Shown piece after piece: positions 1 to 8,243 of a stretch of DNA of 64,000 nucleotides. The position numbers and the translations under genes are program-made. The stretch's first letter is position 1, and the number at the start of each line of letters is the position of its first letter. Under the pieces are notes generated by a model, which ran no database searches, was not told the DNA's origin, and saw only the letters and a list, made by a program, of their open reading frames with translations. The stretch spans positions 1 to 64,000 of the forward strand of contig NZ_MLQS01000023.1 of NCBI RefSeq assembly GCF_001866055.1. Direction: 5' to 3'. This DNA comes from Anaerobacillus alkalidiazotrophicus. Its GTDB lineage: Bacteria > Bacillota > Bacilli > Bacillales_H > Anaerobacillaceae.

Positions 1-98
1 CGTATGACATGATCAACCTCTTCAACCTTCTTAATGAGCTCTTCAACCTTCTTAATGAGCACATCTTTCAATCCTGGCAAATCTATGATAAAATTCAC
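1..98 (-). CDS. N-terminal fragment of an unidentified protein, possibly an ISL3-type transposase
   Basis: An open frame starts with GTG at 98, directly after an in-frame TGA, and runs off the left edge of the window, so only about 32 residues are visible. They begin VNFIIDLPGLKDV and continue with a perfect duplication of seven residues (LIKKVEE twice), encoded by an exact 21-base tandem repeat at about 18-60. The opening resembles, from memory, the start of some ISL3-family transposases of Firmicutes, but the part that would decide this lies outside the window. A long stem-loop immediately upstream would fit an insertion-sequence end. The GTG has only a G-rich stretch as ribosome binding site. 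It could also be an ordinary coiled-coil protein. Confidence 0.35.
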   Translation of the reverse strand, partial: MNFIIDLPGLKDVLIKKVEELIKKVEEVDHVI

Positions 99-99
99 T

Positions 100-210
100 C
101 ACACGCAACCCCAATCTTTTACTTGTTTCTCGTCAATTCAAGTATAAAAGAATTGGTAGGTTGCGTGTTCTTTTTTGCTTCATGGGCTACGCCCATGAAG
201 CAAAAAAGAA
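100..210. repeat. Two consecutive long stem-loops at a possible element end
   Basis: The first stem-loop uses ACACGCAACC (101-110) and its complement at 159-168, extended by partly matching AATCTTTTA-like arms. The second is a perfect 20-bp hairpin with arms 168-187 and 191-210 and a three-base loop. In the second hairpin a T run precedes the stem and an A run follows it on both strands, so it is not a standard terminator. The rest of the stretch up to 362 shows no gene or recognisable site. Confidence 0.6.
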
Positions 211-362
211 GAATATCACCACTAACCTAATTGTTTGGATACCCCAACAATTATTATAGAGCCGAAATTTATGCTTTTTATATGTTTTAAAATGTAGATC
301 TGAACATCAAGCTCAGATCCACTTCTTCTAGTAAAAGGCTCCTATAAATTTAAATTTTAAGG

Positions 363-1106
363 TTAAAAAGAAATGAATAGTCTCCCTTTTTTCTTACTTT
401 TTATCTTTGTGAAATCACGAATTGAATGAACACCTACTTTGCTTAATAAAAATAATAACTCAGCAAAAACTTCAGCCGTCATTTTAGCATCATTTAATGC
501 ATGATGCCTACGTTTTTGTTCAATTTGAAACTGTGAAACTAGATTATCGAGTTTATTGTTACTTTTAGGTTGTAAATAGTTAGCAATGAAAAAAGAGTCA
601 ATAAAAGTGGGTGTGTAGTTTAATATACCCCATCTTTTTGCCATCTCTTGTAAGAAGTGAACATCAAAAGAAGCAGGATGCGCAACAAGAACTGTATTTT
701 CACTAAATTGTAGAAGTTTCAAAAATGCCTCCTGAAACGTAATGCCCTTATTTATTTGTTCCTTTGTTAACCCTGTTAAAGAATAAATATATTCAGGAAC
801 TTCATTTATCGGATTAATGACTTTATAAAATTGATCAATAATCTCATTACCATTCATTTTGATTGCTCCAATAGAGACAATTTCATCACCTATTCTCGGA
901 TAAAAACCAGTTGTTTCTAGATCAAATACTGTGTAAGTTGTTTCTAGTAGGCTTTGATTAGGTTCGAGTGTTACTTGGTAATTTGATAAATGTTCAGTAA
1001 GTTTCACTTGAATTTCCGGATTTGTACATTTTTTCTGTTTAAACTTTAAATTAAATTGATCGTAAAAAATATATTTTAAAATTTTTAATGATGGAATCGG
1101 CTCCAT
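363..1106 (-). CDS. DnaQ-like 3'-5' exonuclease (DNA polymerase III epsilon-type)
   Basis: Probable cytoplasmic 3'-5' exonuclease of the DEDDh superfamily. About 60 residues precede the nuclease fold; then come VFDLETTG (first Asp and Glu), AHPASFDVHFL (second Asp) and HHALNDAKMTAEVF (His and last Asp), so all catalytic residues are present. There are no polymerase or helicase domains. The ATG at 1106 is preferred over the GTG at 1142 because it has a G-rich ribosome binding site and follows the stop codon of the upstream gene by one base (TAG-T-ATG), which suggests translational coupling. Pairing of such an exonuclease with a DUF294 nucleotidyltransferase protein recurs in bacteria. The substrate (DNA, RNA or a small nucleotide signal) cannot be told from sequence. 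Confidence 0.85.
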   Translation of the reverse strand: MEPIPSLKILKYIFYDQFNLKFKQKKCTNPEIQVKLTEHLSNYQVTLEPNQSLLETTYTVFDLETTGFYPRIGDEIVSIGAIKMNGNEIIDQFYKVINPINEVPEYIYSLTGLTKEQINKGITFQEAFLKLLQFSENTVLVAHPASFDVHFLQEMAKRWGILNYTPTFIDSFFIANYLQPKSNNKLDNLVSQFQIEQKRRHHALNDAKMTAEVFAELLFLLSKVGVHSIRDFTKIKSKKKGRLFISF

Positions 1107-1107
1107 A

Positions 1108-3021
1108 CTATATTCCCCGCTTCCTCCCGACACTAATCTCACTCATTTGCTGAAGACGTTTCGCAATACCTAATGCCTCTTTTAATGTATTCTTTTCATC
1201 TTTAGTTACCATTTCTACAAGTAATTCATTTGATAACAAGCTATTACTTCTTAATTGCTTTATATTGTTTTTAATACGAAAAGTCATTAATATATGCAAT
1301 GCGGTTTTAACATTATTCACATCACGGGGGTGAAGTACTTCTTTTTCCTTTAACTCCGTTAAACGTTTAATAGTATTTTCATTTTTTATTCCATTTTTTA
1401 TTGCAAAAATACGAACCCCGTTAACAATTTGCATAATTGCACCTTTTTTTAAATTGACCGACTTCGTTTTCCCACTCGTTATGATCAACCCAAATGGATT
1501 CAAAGGTACTCTAAAACGTAGCGTGTCCTTCATTAAAAGTAGTTGAAGAATTTTCCCTTTTTGAACAGTATCTGTTGTCTCATCTCTTAAACGTACAGCT
1601 AATGAAAAATCACCAAAAATCGGTCTGAAATCACAAAAAATCGTAAAATTCCTTATTTCTTCAGCATCCGTTTCTTTTACCCAGCGTTTAACCTCAATGA
1701 TCCATTCGTTTAATGAACGACGCCATTTTAGTTCTTTAGCCATAACCCCTCCTGAACAAAGAGGAAAACCACATTCTTTTAGTCCAATATTGACTTTTTC
1801 CGCAAATATTTTGAAGTAATTTTCAATTTCTTGTTTATTTGTCAGGTGCTCATAATTGGCTAAAATAAGTCCGTTGTCTTGATCAGTACTAAATGTTTGT
1901 TCTCTTCTACCTTGGCTCCCCATTACAATAAAGCAATAATTAACTGGCGGTGTGCCATAGCCTTCTAGTTTCATTTCTTTTAAAACAATCCTAATAACTT
2001 GACGATGTATTTTATCATTATAATTGGAGATTAATTCTGCGACATCATATGCATATGTGTTATTAGATAATAGCGCTTCTACAAAATCAATAAATAGTTG
2101 GTTATTGACCGCTGCCAATTTCGTTAAATCGTTAATTGAATAGGTGTGATGAATACTATGGGATAGGTTTATGTAATTCGAATCTTGAAGTTGCAAAAAC
2201 GATTCAGCGGTTAATACCCCGACAACTTTTTCGTGTTTAATGACAGGGATGAAATCGACATGGTCATCTTTAAAATACGATAATATATCATAACCAAATG
2301 ATTCATATTGTGCTTTGTATGGTCGTTTATTCATCACACTTTTTATTAACTGATCTGTTTCACCAGAAACGATTGAATGCAACAAATCCCGCTGTGTTAA
2401 TGTTCCTACTAGATTTTGTTTTTCATCTACAACAACTAATCCCGTAGTGAGTACTTCTCTAAGGCGCTTTGCAGCTTGAACAATAGTCGCTTCTTGTGAA
2501 ATGAATATCGGTGGATTCATAATCGCTTCGACTCTCGTACGAAAAAGTGAAATATTCTCAGAGTCTTCTTCATTTCTTTTTCGTGTAATTTCGTTATATA
2601 GTGTTTTCATTCTTACACCAATACCTTCTAAAACGATCTCAGAAAAAGCTTTGTTATTCGTCATTACTTTTAAAAAAGCCCTTTTTTTCAATAGGATCAC
2701 TTCACAATCTTGCTTTGCCTGTACAGAAAATTTCATTTGACCACCAGCTAACATAATCATGAGCCCAATTAAATCACCTTGATAATAGTACCGAACTGAG
2801 AATTGTTCTCCATTTGTTCTATGAAGAATATTTTTCGCTAAACCTTCAAGGAGAAAAAATAATTCTATTTCATCTTCGTCTTCATGAAATAAAAATTCAT
2901 TCTTTTTAAACTTACGTAGTTCAGATTCATCAGTAATCTCATTAAATTCTTCCGCAGTTAATAAAGTAAATGGGTAGGTGTTTCGAAGCTTTTCGAGCTC
3001 TGCTTTTTTCCGCAATACCAT
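1108..3021 (-). CDS. cNMP-binding / CBS / DUF294 nucleotidyltransferase-like signalling protein
   Basis: Multidomain cytoplasmic signalling protein of about 637 residues. Residues 20-140 form a cyclic-nucleotide-binding domain of the CRP type (HEDEDEIELFFLLEG, then YYYQGDLIGL). Residues 165-285 form a pair of CBS domains that typically bind adenosine nucleotides. Residues 300-475 are a DUF294/GlnD-like nucleotidyltransferase domain with GSQGRREQTFSTDQDNG at about 369, where the Asp residues would bind metal. A DUF294 C-terminal helical domain follows. GTG 3024, ATG 3021 and TTG 3015 are all possible starts near the GAGAGGG ribosome binding site; the TTG has the most usual spacing. It is coupled to the exonuclease gene downstream. 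Relatives have been linked to control of carbon uptake, but target and ligand are not visible here. Confidence 0.85.
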   Translation of the reverse strand: MVLRKKAELEKLRNTYPFTLLTAEEFNEITDESELRKFKKNEFLFHEDEDEIELFFLLEGLAKNILHRTNGEQFSVRYYYQGDLIGLMIMLAGGQMKFSVQAKQDCEVILLKKRAFLKVMTNNKAFSEIVLEGIGVRMKTLYNEITRKRNEEDSENISLFRTRVEAIMNPPIFISQEATIVQAAKRLREVLTTGLVVVDEKQNLVGTLTQRDLLHSIVSGETDQLIKSVMNKRPYKAQYESFGYDILSYFKDDHVDFIPVIKHEKVVGVLTAESFLQLQDSNYINLSHSIHHTYSINDLTKLAAVNNQLFIDFVEALLSNNTYAYDVAELISNYNDKIHRQVIRIVLKEMKLEGYGTPPVNYCFIVMGSQGRREQTFSTDQDNGLILANYEHLTNKQEIENYFKIFAEKVNIGLKECGFPLCSGGVMAKELKWRRSLNEWIIEVKRWVKETDAEEIRNFTIFCDFRPIFGDFSLAVRLRDETTDTVQKGKILQLLLMKDTLRFRVPLNPFGLIITSGKTKSVNLKKGAIMQIVNGVRIFAIKNGIKNENTIKRLTELKEKEVLHPRDVNNVKTALHILMTFRIKNNIKQLRSNSLLSNELLVEMVTKDEKNTLKEALGIAKRLQQMSEISVGRKRGI

Positions 3022-3045
3022 CACCCTCTCTGACTATTATTATTT

Positions 3046-3122
3046 GTTATCCCACTCTTATAAGAGGTAGTAAGAACCGAACTTTAAAAACTTAGAAAGA
3101 CGAAGGAAATTTAGGGGAGGAT
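3046..3122 (-). repeat. Degenerate right half of the modular hairpin element
   Basis: The stretch begins TTATCCCACTCTTA, continues with AAGAGGTAGTAAGA and ends near AATTTAGGGG. This is a mutated reverse-orientation copy of the right-hand end of the hairpin element seen intact at 26848, 29420 and 46042. It fills most of the gap between two genes. Confidence 0.55.
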
Positions 3123-3141
3123 AAAGTGAACCCCCACAAAT

Positions 3142-4380
3142 TTACGTTCTATCGAATTTTTTTTCTAATCTCTGCATTCTTACTTTTATGTCTGATAGCA
3201 CCTTTTTTTCTTTTAATAGGTTTGTCATACGTTTTTGTCTTTCGTACGCTAATTCGGAATAATAAAATGCTTTTTCTATATCTTTAAATTGATGCTCATA
3301 AATTTTTGCTAGCTCTAAACACGCCTTAATTGATAAACCCGAATCTTTTGTAGTAAGCATTTGAAAGTAATTTATAGCATCGTCTATACGTTTATCCTTT
3401 TTCAATAATATGCCTAATGAAAGTCTAGCAACATCGCGATAACGAGACTCGCTCATAGCTACTTGTTCATATAACTTAGACGCCTTGTTCAATTGCTTAA
3501 GGTTTTCATACCAACGCGCTATTTCATACGTTTCTTTCATAGTCGTACTATTACTATTTGCATTTAGAAGTTTTTTTGAAAGATTAATATATAAAATAAT
3601 TAGGGAAAGGACGTCTACTTCGTTATGTTTTAATACTCCTGAAATAGCCTCTGGATTTTTTTCCTTCAAAAAATCAAAATATAATAGTGGAGCTAAACTA
3701 CCAGGAGTATCATCCACCCTCTCAATTTCTAATATTTCTTTTTCAACAATTGATAATCGACAAGAAGGTAATGTATCCTTCCAAAGTCTACGGGCGGCGT
3801 GAAGTAAATCAAAATGACCAAACTTTGGGAGCAACGGGACTTTATCTCTCACTAATGTGTGTCTTGTACGAACTTGCGGCCAATCAAAGGCCTTTCCGTT
3901 ATACGTAACTAAATTCGATAAATCACTTATATCCTGTAAAAAGTGAAAGTAAAAAGCAGCTTCATCTGCTGGTCCTGGTAGAAAGAATTGTTTAACTTTT
4001 ACCACATCCCCTGCCAGATGACAATACCCTAATAAAAATATAGTATTTCCCGTTCCACCTCCAAGACCTGTTGTTTCTGTATCAAAGAAAATAAGTTGTT
4101 CTTCGTTCAGGCCGTTGGCAGATAAAGGATGATTCGTATCATCATCATTCCATTGTTTCACTACTTCCTTTAGTTCTCTAAATGAATGTTTACCAAGTCG
4201 ATAATCAAGTGGATACTCCATCTCACGAAAAATCGTATGTTGATCATCAAAAAATAAAGGCTTCCCTTTAAAATTAGACCAATCTGTATCGACCTGTTTA
4301 TTATTTGATTCTTTTACTGAAGGCATTTCTTCTAGCTGCATATGCCCCTTCATTCTAGCTAGCTTATTTTTCAGTGACAT
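3142..4380 (-). CDS. mrfB: MrfB (YprB) exonuclease of the mitomycin repair pair
   Basis: Homologue of Bacillus subtilis MrfB (formerly YprB), a metal-dependent exonuclease working with helicase MrfA in UvrABC-independent removal of mitomycin C lesions. About 95 N-terminal residues precede an RNase H-fold DEDD exonuclease core: FFDTETTGLGGG (Asp, Glu), TYNGKAFDWPQ (Asp) and HNEVDVLSL (Asp). The C-terminal 120 residues are tetratricopeptide-like helices, possibly for protein contacts. The ATG at 4380 is chosen because GAGGG lies nine bases upstream; the ATG at 4389 abuts that site. The gene overlaps the end of mrfA by 17 bases, so the two are co-translated. Function is taken from family knowledge; the pairing with mrfA makes the call strong. 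Confidence 0.9.
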   Translation of the reverse strand: MSLKNKLARMKGHMQLEEMPSVKESNNKQVDTDWSNFKGKPLFFDDQHTIFREMEYPLDYRLGKHSFRELKEVVKQWNDDDTNHPLSANGLNEEQLIFFDTETTGLGGGTGNTIFLLGYCHLAGDVVKVKQFFLPGPADEAAFYFHFLQDISDLSNLVTYNGKAFDWPQVRTRHTLVRDKVPLLPKFGHFDLLHAARRLWKDTLPSCRLSIVEKEILEIERVDDTPGSLAPLLYFDFLKEKNPEAISGVLKHNEVDVLSLIILYINLSKKLLNANSNSTTMKETYEIARWYENLKQLNKASKLYEQVAMSESRYRDVARLSLGILLKKDKRIDDAINYFQMLTTKDSGLSIKACLELAKIYEHQFKDIEKAFYYSELAYERQKRMTNLLKEKKVLSDIKVRMQRLEKKFDRT

Positions 4381-6649
4381 GATGACCATCCCTCACTTCT
4401 AAAAGATTATTCAATAACGTTAACGAAAGGGTTTTGGAGTTAGATGAGGAAGCAACACCTACACAAGATGGACACCCCTCTTCACAAGTACATCTTTGAA
4501 TGTAGTGTTTCGTTTTATCTAATATTATATAGATATGCTTAAAAACATCACTACTTAGCCCTACCCCTCCTGGATAACGATCATATAAGAAGATTGTTGG
4601 CTTACCGGAATGAATGGCCTTCATTTGTGGAACGACACGCAAGTCATGACGATCACACATAACATAAACCGTTGCCACTGCTTGCATTACATGAGAAAGA
4701 CCAATTAGTGCATTTTCTAACGCTTCTTTGCCAATTTCTGCTTGGACAGCTTCCTCAAAGGAGATCCATACTGCATTAGTATGAAGCTCTTGTTCTGGCA
4801 AATGAATAGGACCTGAACCTATTGTTTCAAACGTTTCTAACTTGATTTTCTTAAAAATAGTGGCCATTGCGTTGACCGTGACATCACCATATTCTACTGA
4901 GCAGCTAATATGCTTCTTTTGGTTATCTACTTCTAGAACTTTTAACTGAACGGCTAAATTGGCGTCTGTAAAATAATCAACATCTACTTCTCTTACAAAT
5001 GCTTTTTTCTCTTCCCAATCCAGTTTTTCAACTTGAAATTGAATTCCTTCATGTAAATAAATTGCTTCATCATGTAACAATGTCATTGCACTAAATGTAT
5101 CCATTTCACCTATTACTTTAGCATTGGCAATATCTGATTGGTCAATGATTATTACATTTTCTTGTGAAGCAGAACGTAAACTTATGTTATGAGCAGGAAA
5201 CGAATCGTTCATCCAATAATATTTATCTTGTTGGAAATGCAGCACTTGTTCTTCTTGTAGAAACTCTAAAATTTCTTCAACTTCAACGCCATCAAACGTT
5301 TCTCCTTGCTTAAAAGGTAACTCATATGCTGCACACTTCATATGGTCTACTAAAATAATTAAATTATCTGGGTTTATCCTGGCATGCTCAGGTGTCGCAT
5401 CAAAAAAATAATCTGGTTGTTGAACGAGAAATTGGTCAATCGGAGTTGAGTCGGCAACCATAATGATTAAAGCTTCATCATGACGGCGACCAGCTCTTCC
5501 TGCTTGCTGCCAAACACTTGCAATCGAACCTGGATATCCAGTCATCACACAAGCTTGTAACTGACCGATATCAACCCCTAACTCAAGGGCATTCGTACTA
5601 ACAACCCCTTTAATTTCTCCTTTCCTTAAACCTTGTTCAATTTCACGTCGTTGCTTTGGTAAGTAGCCACCACGATACCCACGAATCGTTTTGGTCCCTA
5701 ACTTTTTGGAGACAAGTTCTTGTAAATGACTTAATATAATTTCCACTCTCACTCTACTTCTAGCAAAAACGATCGTTTTAATTTGATTTCTTAATAATTT
5801 ACTAGCTAACCTTTTAACTTCAACAGTCGTACTTTTCCTTATTTGTAATGGCTGATTAACAATCGGTGGATTATAAAAAACAAAATGCTTTTTCCCACGC
5901 GGTGCACCGTTATTCTCAATGACTGTCATTTTCACACCTGTTAATGCCTCACTTAATTCTAGTGGATTAGCAATTGTCGCCGAAGTACAAATGAATGTCG
6001 GTTGACTACCGTAATAGGCACATATTCGCTTAAGTCTCCTAATAACATTTGCTACATGACTACCGAATACACCTCGATACGTATGTAACTCATCAATAAC
6101 GACGTATTTTAAATTTTCAAATAAAGAAACCCACTTCGTATGATGAGGTAATATAGCCGAATGAAGCATGTCAGGATTAGTAATAACGATATGTCCAGCT
6201 TTTCTTACTGCCTGACGAATGTTCGGTGCGGTATCTCCGTCATATGTAAACCCTTTTATATCTACACCAATCGCATCGATCAGTTCATTCAGTTCACTCC
6301 TTTGATCTTGCGCAAGCGCTTTGGTTGGAAAAATATATAAAGCACGACTTGAAGGGTCATCACAGATTTGTTGTAACACTGGTAAATTATAACAAAGGGT
6401 TTTTCCAGATGCAGTTGGAGTTATTGCAGTAAAGTTCTTCCCTTTTGAAGCAAGCTCAAACGCTGTCCCTTGATGAGTATATAAAGTTTCTATCCCACGT
6501 TCTCTTAATGCTATTTGAATTTGTGTATCTACTGTTGAAGGAAAAGGGACCGTACGTGCTTCTTGTCCTTCAATCTCGTGCCAGTGAACAACATTTTCAT
6601 CCTCTCGTAATTGTTCAATATATTGTTGTAGTGATAATTTTCGTATCAT
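4364..6649 (-). CDS. mrfA: MrfA (YprA) DEAD/DEAH-family DNA helicase
   Basis: Homologue of B. subtilis MrfA/YprA, the ATP-dependent helicase of the mitomycin repair factor pair. Motif I is TPTASGKT, motif II is the variant DELH, a SAT motif follows (CTSATIAN), and the second RecA lobe contains ALELGVDIG and QQAGRAGRR (motif VI). The C-terminal MrfA-type domain (DUF1998-like) ends with the four-cysteine signature CTCEEGCPSCVG that binds zinc in this family. Length (about 761 residues) matches the family. ATG 6649 and TTG 6652 are both possible behind AGAGGTG. The promoter is well formed and carries a LexA-like palindrome (6688-6699). It forms a two-gene operon with mrfB. Confidence 0.92.
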   Translation of the reverse strand: MIRKLSLQQYIEQLREDENVVHWHEIEGQEARTVPFPSTVDTQIQIALRERGIETLYTHQGTAFELASKGKNFTAITPTASGKTLCYNLPVLQQICDDPSSRALYIFPTKALAQDQRSELNELIDAIGVDIKGFTYDGDTAPNIRQAVRKAGHIVITNPDMLHSAILPHHTKWVSLFENLKYVVIDELHTYRGVFGSHVANVIRRLKRICAYYGSQPTFICTSATIANPLELSEALTGVKMTVIENNGAPRGKKHFVFYNPPIVNQPLQIRKSTTVEVKRLASKLLRNQIKTIVFARSRVRVEIILSHLQELVSKKLGTKTIRGYRGGYLPKQRREIEQGLRKGEIKGVVSTNALELGVDIGQLQACVMTGYPGSIASVWQQAGRAGRRHDEALIIMVADSTPIDQFLVQQPDYFFDATPEHARINPDNLIILVDHMKCAAYELPFKQGETFDGVEVEEILEFLQEEQVLHFQQDKYYWMNDSFPAHNISLRSASQENVIIIDQSDIANAKVIGEMDTFSAMTLLHDEAIYLHEGIQFQVEKLDWEEKKAFVREVDVDYFTDANLAVQLKVLEVDNQKKHISCSVEYGDVTVNAMATIFKKIKLETFETIGSGPIHLPEQELHTNAVWISFEEAVQAEIGKEALENALIGLSHVMQAVATVYVMCDRHDLRVVPQMKAIHSGKPTIFLYDRYPGGVGLSSDVFKHIYIILDKTKHYIQRCTCEEGCPSCVGVASSSNSKTLSLTLLNNLLEVRDGHHVTEK

Positions 6650-6679
6650 CAATTCACACCTCTACATGGATTATATTCA

Positions 6680-6709
6680 ATTATAGAGAATGTACGTTTG
6701 CTTTGTAAA
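6680..6709 (-). promoter_or_regulatory. SigA-type mrfA promoter with LexA-like palindrome
   Basis: Read on the minus strand, TTTACA (6709-6704) is followed after 18 bases by TATAAT (6685-6680), 31 bases before the mrfA start. Within the spacer, AAACGTACATTC (6699-6688) matches the LexA/DinR core GAAC-N4-GTTC at ten of twelve positions. Its placement between the -35 and -10 boxes is typical for repression, but two core mismatches leave LexA binding uncertain. Confidence 0.6.
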
Positions 6710-6784
6710 GGGGTTTTACAGGCATTGTTTACATAATATCATTATTGTAAATTATATACCCATTCCTAACTAATCATTCACTTT

Positions 6785-6850
6785 AGAAAAGTGCAAGCGC
6801 CTTGGCCACGAGCAAGCTGTATCCTATCCTTCTCATACCGCTCGACAATT
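6785..6850. repeat. Partial copy of the Bacillaceae GCGCAAGCGCC repeat
   Basis: AGAAAAGTGCAAGCGCCTTGG followed by CCACGAGC matches the start of the repeat seen in full at 25520, 35877, 63074 and 63231. The rest is truncated or diverged. It lies between the mrfA promoter and the DUF255 gene. Confidence 0.65.
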
Positions 6851-6861
6851 TCTATATTTTG

Positions 6862-7344
6862 TCAACCTATTGTATATTTATCATAAAGCTTTGTAATCAC
6901 ATCTATAAATCCTGTTATCCCATTTCTACTCAATTTAGGAATGTACGTCCCTACATAAAGAGGTTGCTTCTCAGAGGTTAAAAATACACTTAATGGACAA
7001 TCTATGTAATCAGTATTAATCTGACAAGCTCGAATGTATATATTATTAATATCAGGACGCTCCTCTCGATCAACTTTAATAGAAACAAATTTTTTGTTTA
7101 AGATTTTCGCAACTTCCTCGTCTTCAAATAATTCATGAGCCATCACACTACACAGATGACAAGTAGTATCACCGATCGAAATAAACACCAACTTCCCTTC
7201 TCGTCTAGCTTTTTCAAACGCTTCATTCGACCATTCAAGCCAGTTGACAGGATTTGTTTCATGTTTTTTTAAGTACGGACTTTTTGATTGGACAAGCCAG
7301 TTGTAATCTGCTGAATGACGGTCTTCTTCAAGGTATGATTGCAT
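6862..7344 (-). CDS. Stand-alone DUF255 thioredoxin-like domain protein
   Basis: The protein corresponds to the N-terminal thioredoxin-fold domain (DUF255) of the YyaL/spermatogenesis-associated protein 20 family. Recognisable parts are SPYLKKHETNPVNWLEWSNEAF, the redox motif TTCHLC followed by MAHELFEDEEVA, and VKVDREERPDI. Normal relatives are roughly 650-700 residues and carry a long catalytic-barrel region; here the protein ends after 160 residues at a clean stop, and no continuing homology is visible downstream. It is therefore either a dedicated single-domain thioredoxin-like protein or the surviving 5' part of a deleted gene. The CxxC is intact, but the usual Trp in CHWC is Leu. Ribosome binding site GAGGAG lies 12 bases upstream of the ATG. 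Confidence 0.75.
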   Translation of the reverse strand: MQSYLEEDRHSADYNWLVQSKSPYLKKHETNPVNWLEWSNEAFEKARREGKLVFISIGDTTCHLCSVMAHELFEDEEVAKILNKKFVSIKVDREERPDINNIYIRACQINTDYIDCPLSVFLTSEKQPLYVGTYIPKLSRNGITGFIDVITKLYDKYTIG

Positions 7345-7449
7345 GATTTATAGACACTCCTCATTGTTTTAAAATAATTAGTTGTAGAATTCCCCATATT
7401 TAGTAAGAAAAAACGACTTTATATGTATGGAAGTCGTTAGATTATCATG

Positions 7450-7623
7450 AAAGCTGAACTTCCATCAGTGAGGGCCTTCTTCATTAGGATTGTACGAAAT
7501 GAATAATTTGTATCGTTAGGCTGTTTTGTTTAGGCAAGTTAGTATTAGGAAATTTACCCCACTCTTAAGAGGGATTAAGCCGCTCACCTCAAAACTTTTA
7601 AATATTCGGAAAGTTAGGAGGCA
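7450..7623. repeat. Degenerate hairpin element remnants in a 363-base gap
   Basis: AAGCTGAACTTCCATCAGTG at about 7450 is a left end of the modular hairpin element. TTACCCCACTCTTAAGAGG at about 7553 with CACCTCAAAACTTTTAA is a right end in reverse orientation. Both are mutated and neither hairpin is complete. Apart from this the gap 7345-7707 shows only the leader of the next gene. Confidence 0.5.
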
Positions 7624-7707
7624 TGTAAGAAAAATATTATAACCATATGCTTGCTTACTATACTTTAAAGATATAAAATCGAATGATGACGTTATACTGG
7701 AGGTAAT

Positions 7708-8169
7708 ATGTTAACTTATGAAGAAAAACTAAAAATTATTGAAGAATTTCCTGAATTGGAAAGAAAAAATGTATCATTAGGAAGAGTAAATTTTCACTAC
7801 GCTAACAGTTCGTACGATCAGAAAAATGTTGTTTTTCATCTTCATCCTAATGGAAACGGTTTTGTTTATGCAGGCAAAATGACAGGCTATCAAACGAACG
7901 ATAAAGGAATGGTAAACATTCGTGATTTTACAGAAAAGGCTCTCCGTTCTACAATTAGAAAGTCTATTCTATCTTTAATACCTAAAGAAATAGAAACAAG
8001 TAATGAACCCGAAGAAGAGGTTTGGATCAATGACAACACTGTTACACTTACCATACTCAAAGAAGGTGATATGTGGAATGTGTATGCTGAAGATACTTTA
8101 GATGGTACATTTACGACATATAAAGAAGCTGCTCACTATTTAGGAGAAGAAGGCTTTTCACGCATTTAA
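7708..8169 (+). CDS. Conserved-looking hypothetical protein (153 aa)
   Basis: I do not recognise this protein. It is soluble, with no signal peptide or membrane segment, and charged (many Glu and Lys). The first half contains a beta-rich stretch (NVVFHLHPNGNGFVYAG) and a segment ending in NIRDFTEKALRSTIRKSI; the C-terminal 50 residues (VTLTILKEGDMWNVYAEDTLDGTF) look like a second small beta domain ending in a helix. GGAGG lies five bases before the ATG and a strong terminator follows immediately, so it is a genuine single-gene transcription unit. Neighbours on both sides face the other way and give no functional hint. Confidence 0.75.
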   Translation: MLTYEEKLKIIEEFPELERKNVSLGRVNFHYANSSYDQKNVVFHLHPNGNGFVYAGKMTGYQTNDKGMVNIRDFTEKALRSTIRKSILSLIPKEIETSNEPEEEVWINDNTVTLTILKEGDMWNVYAEDTLDGTFTTYKEAAHYLGEEGFSRI

Positions 8170-8171
8170 TT

Positions 8172-8210
8172 AAGGACGACTATGTTGACAGCATAGTCGT
8201 CCTTATTTTT
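8172..8210 (+). terminator. Rho-independent terminator
   Basis: A perfect 13-bp stem (AAGGACGACTATG, 8172-8184, with 8192-8204) and seven-base loop is followed by TATTTTT. It starts three bases after the stop codon of the 153-residue gene. Confidence 0.9.
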
Positions 8211-8243
8211 CCACTTGCTAATTGCAGTTAGCTTTACGTTTCT

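Noticed and set aside
170..208. Perfect hairpin taken first as a rho-independent terminator
   Set aside because: T tract precedes and A tract follows the stem on both strands, the reverse of a terminator.
9..230. 73-residue plus-strand frame at the left edge
   Set aside because: It runs through the tandem repeat and both hairpins; the minus-strand reading gives a far more protein-like sequence.
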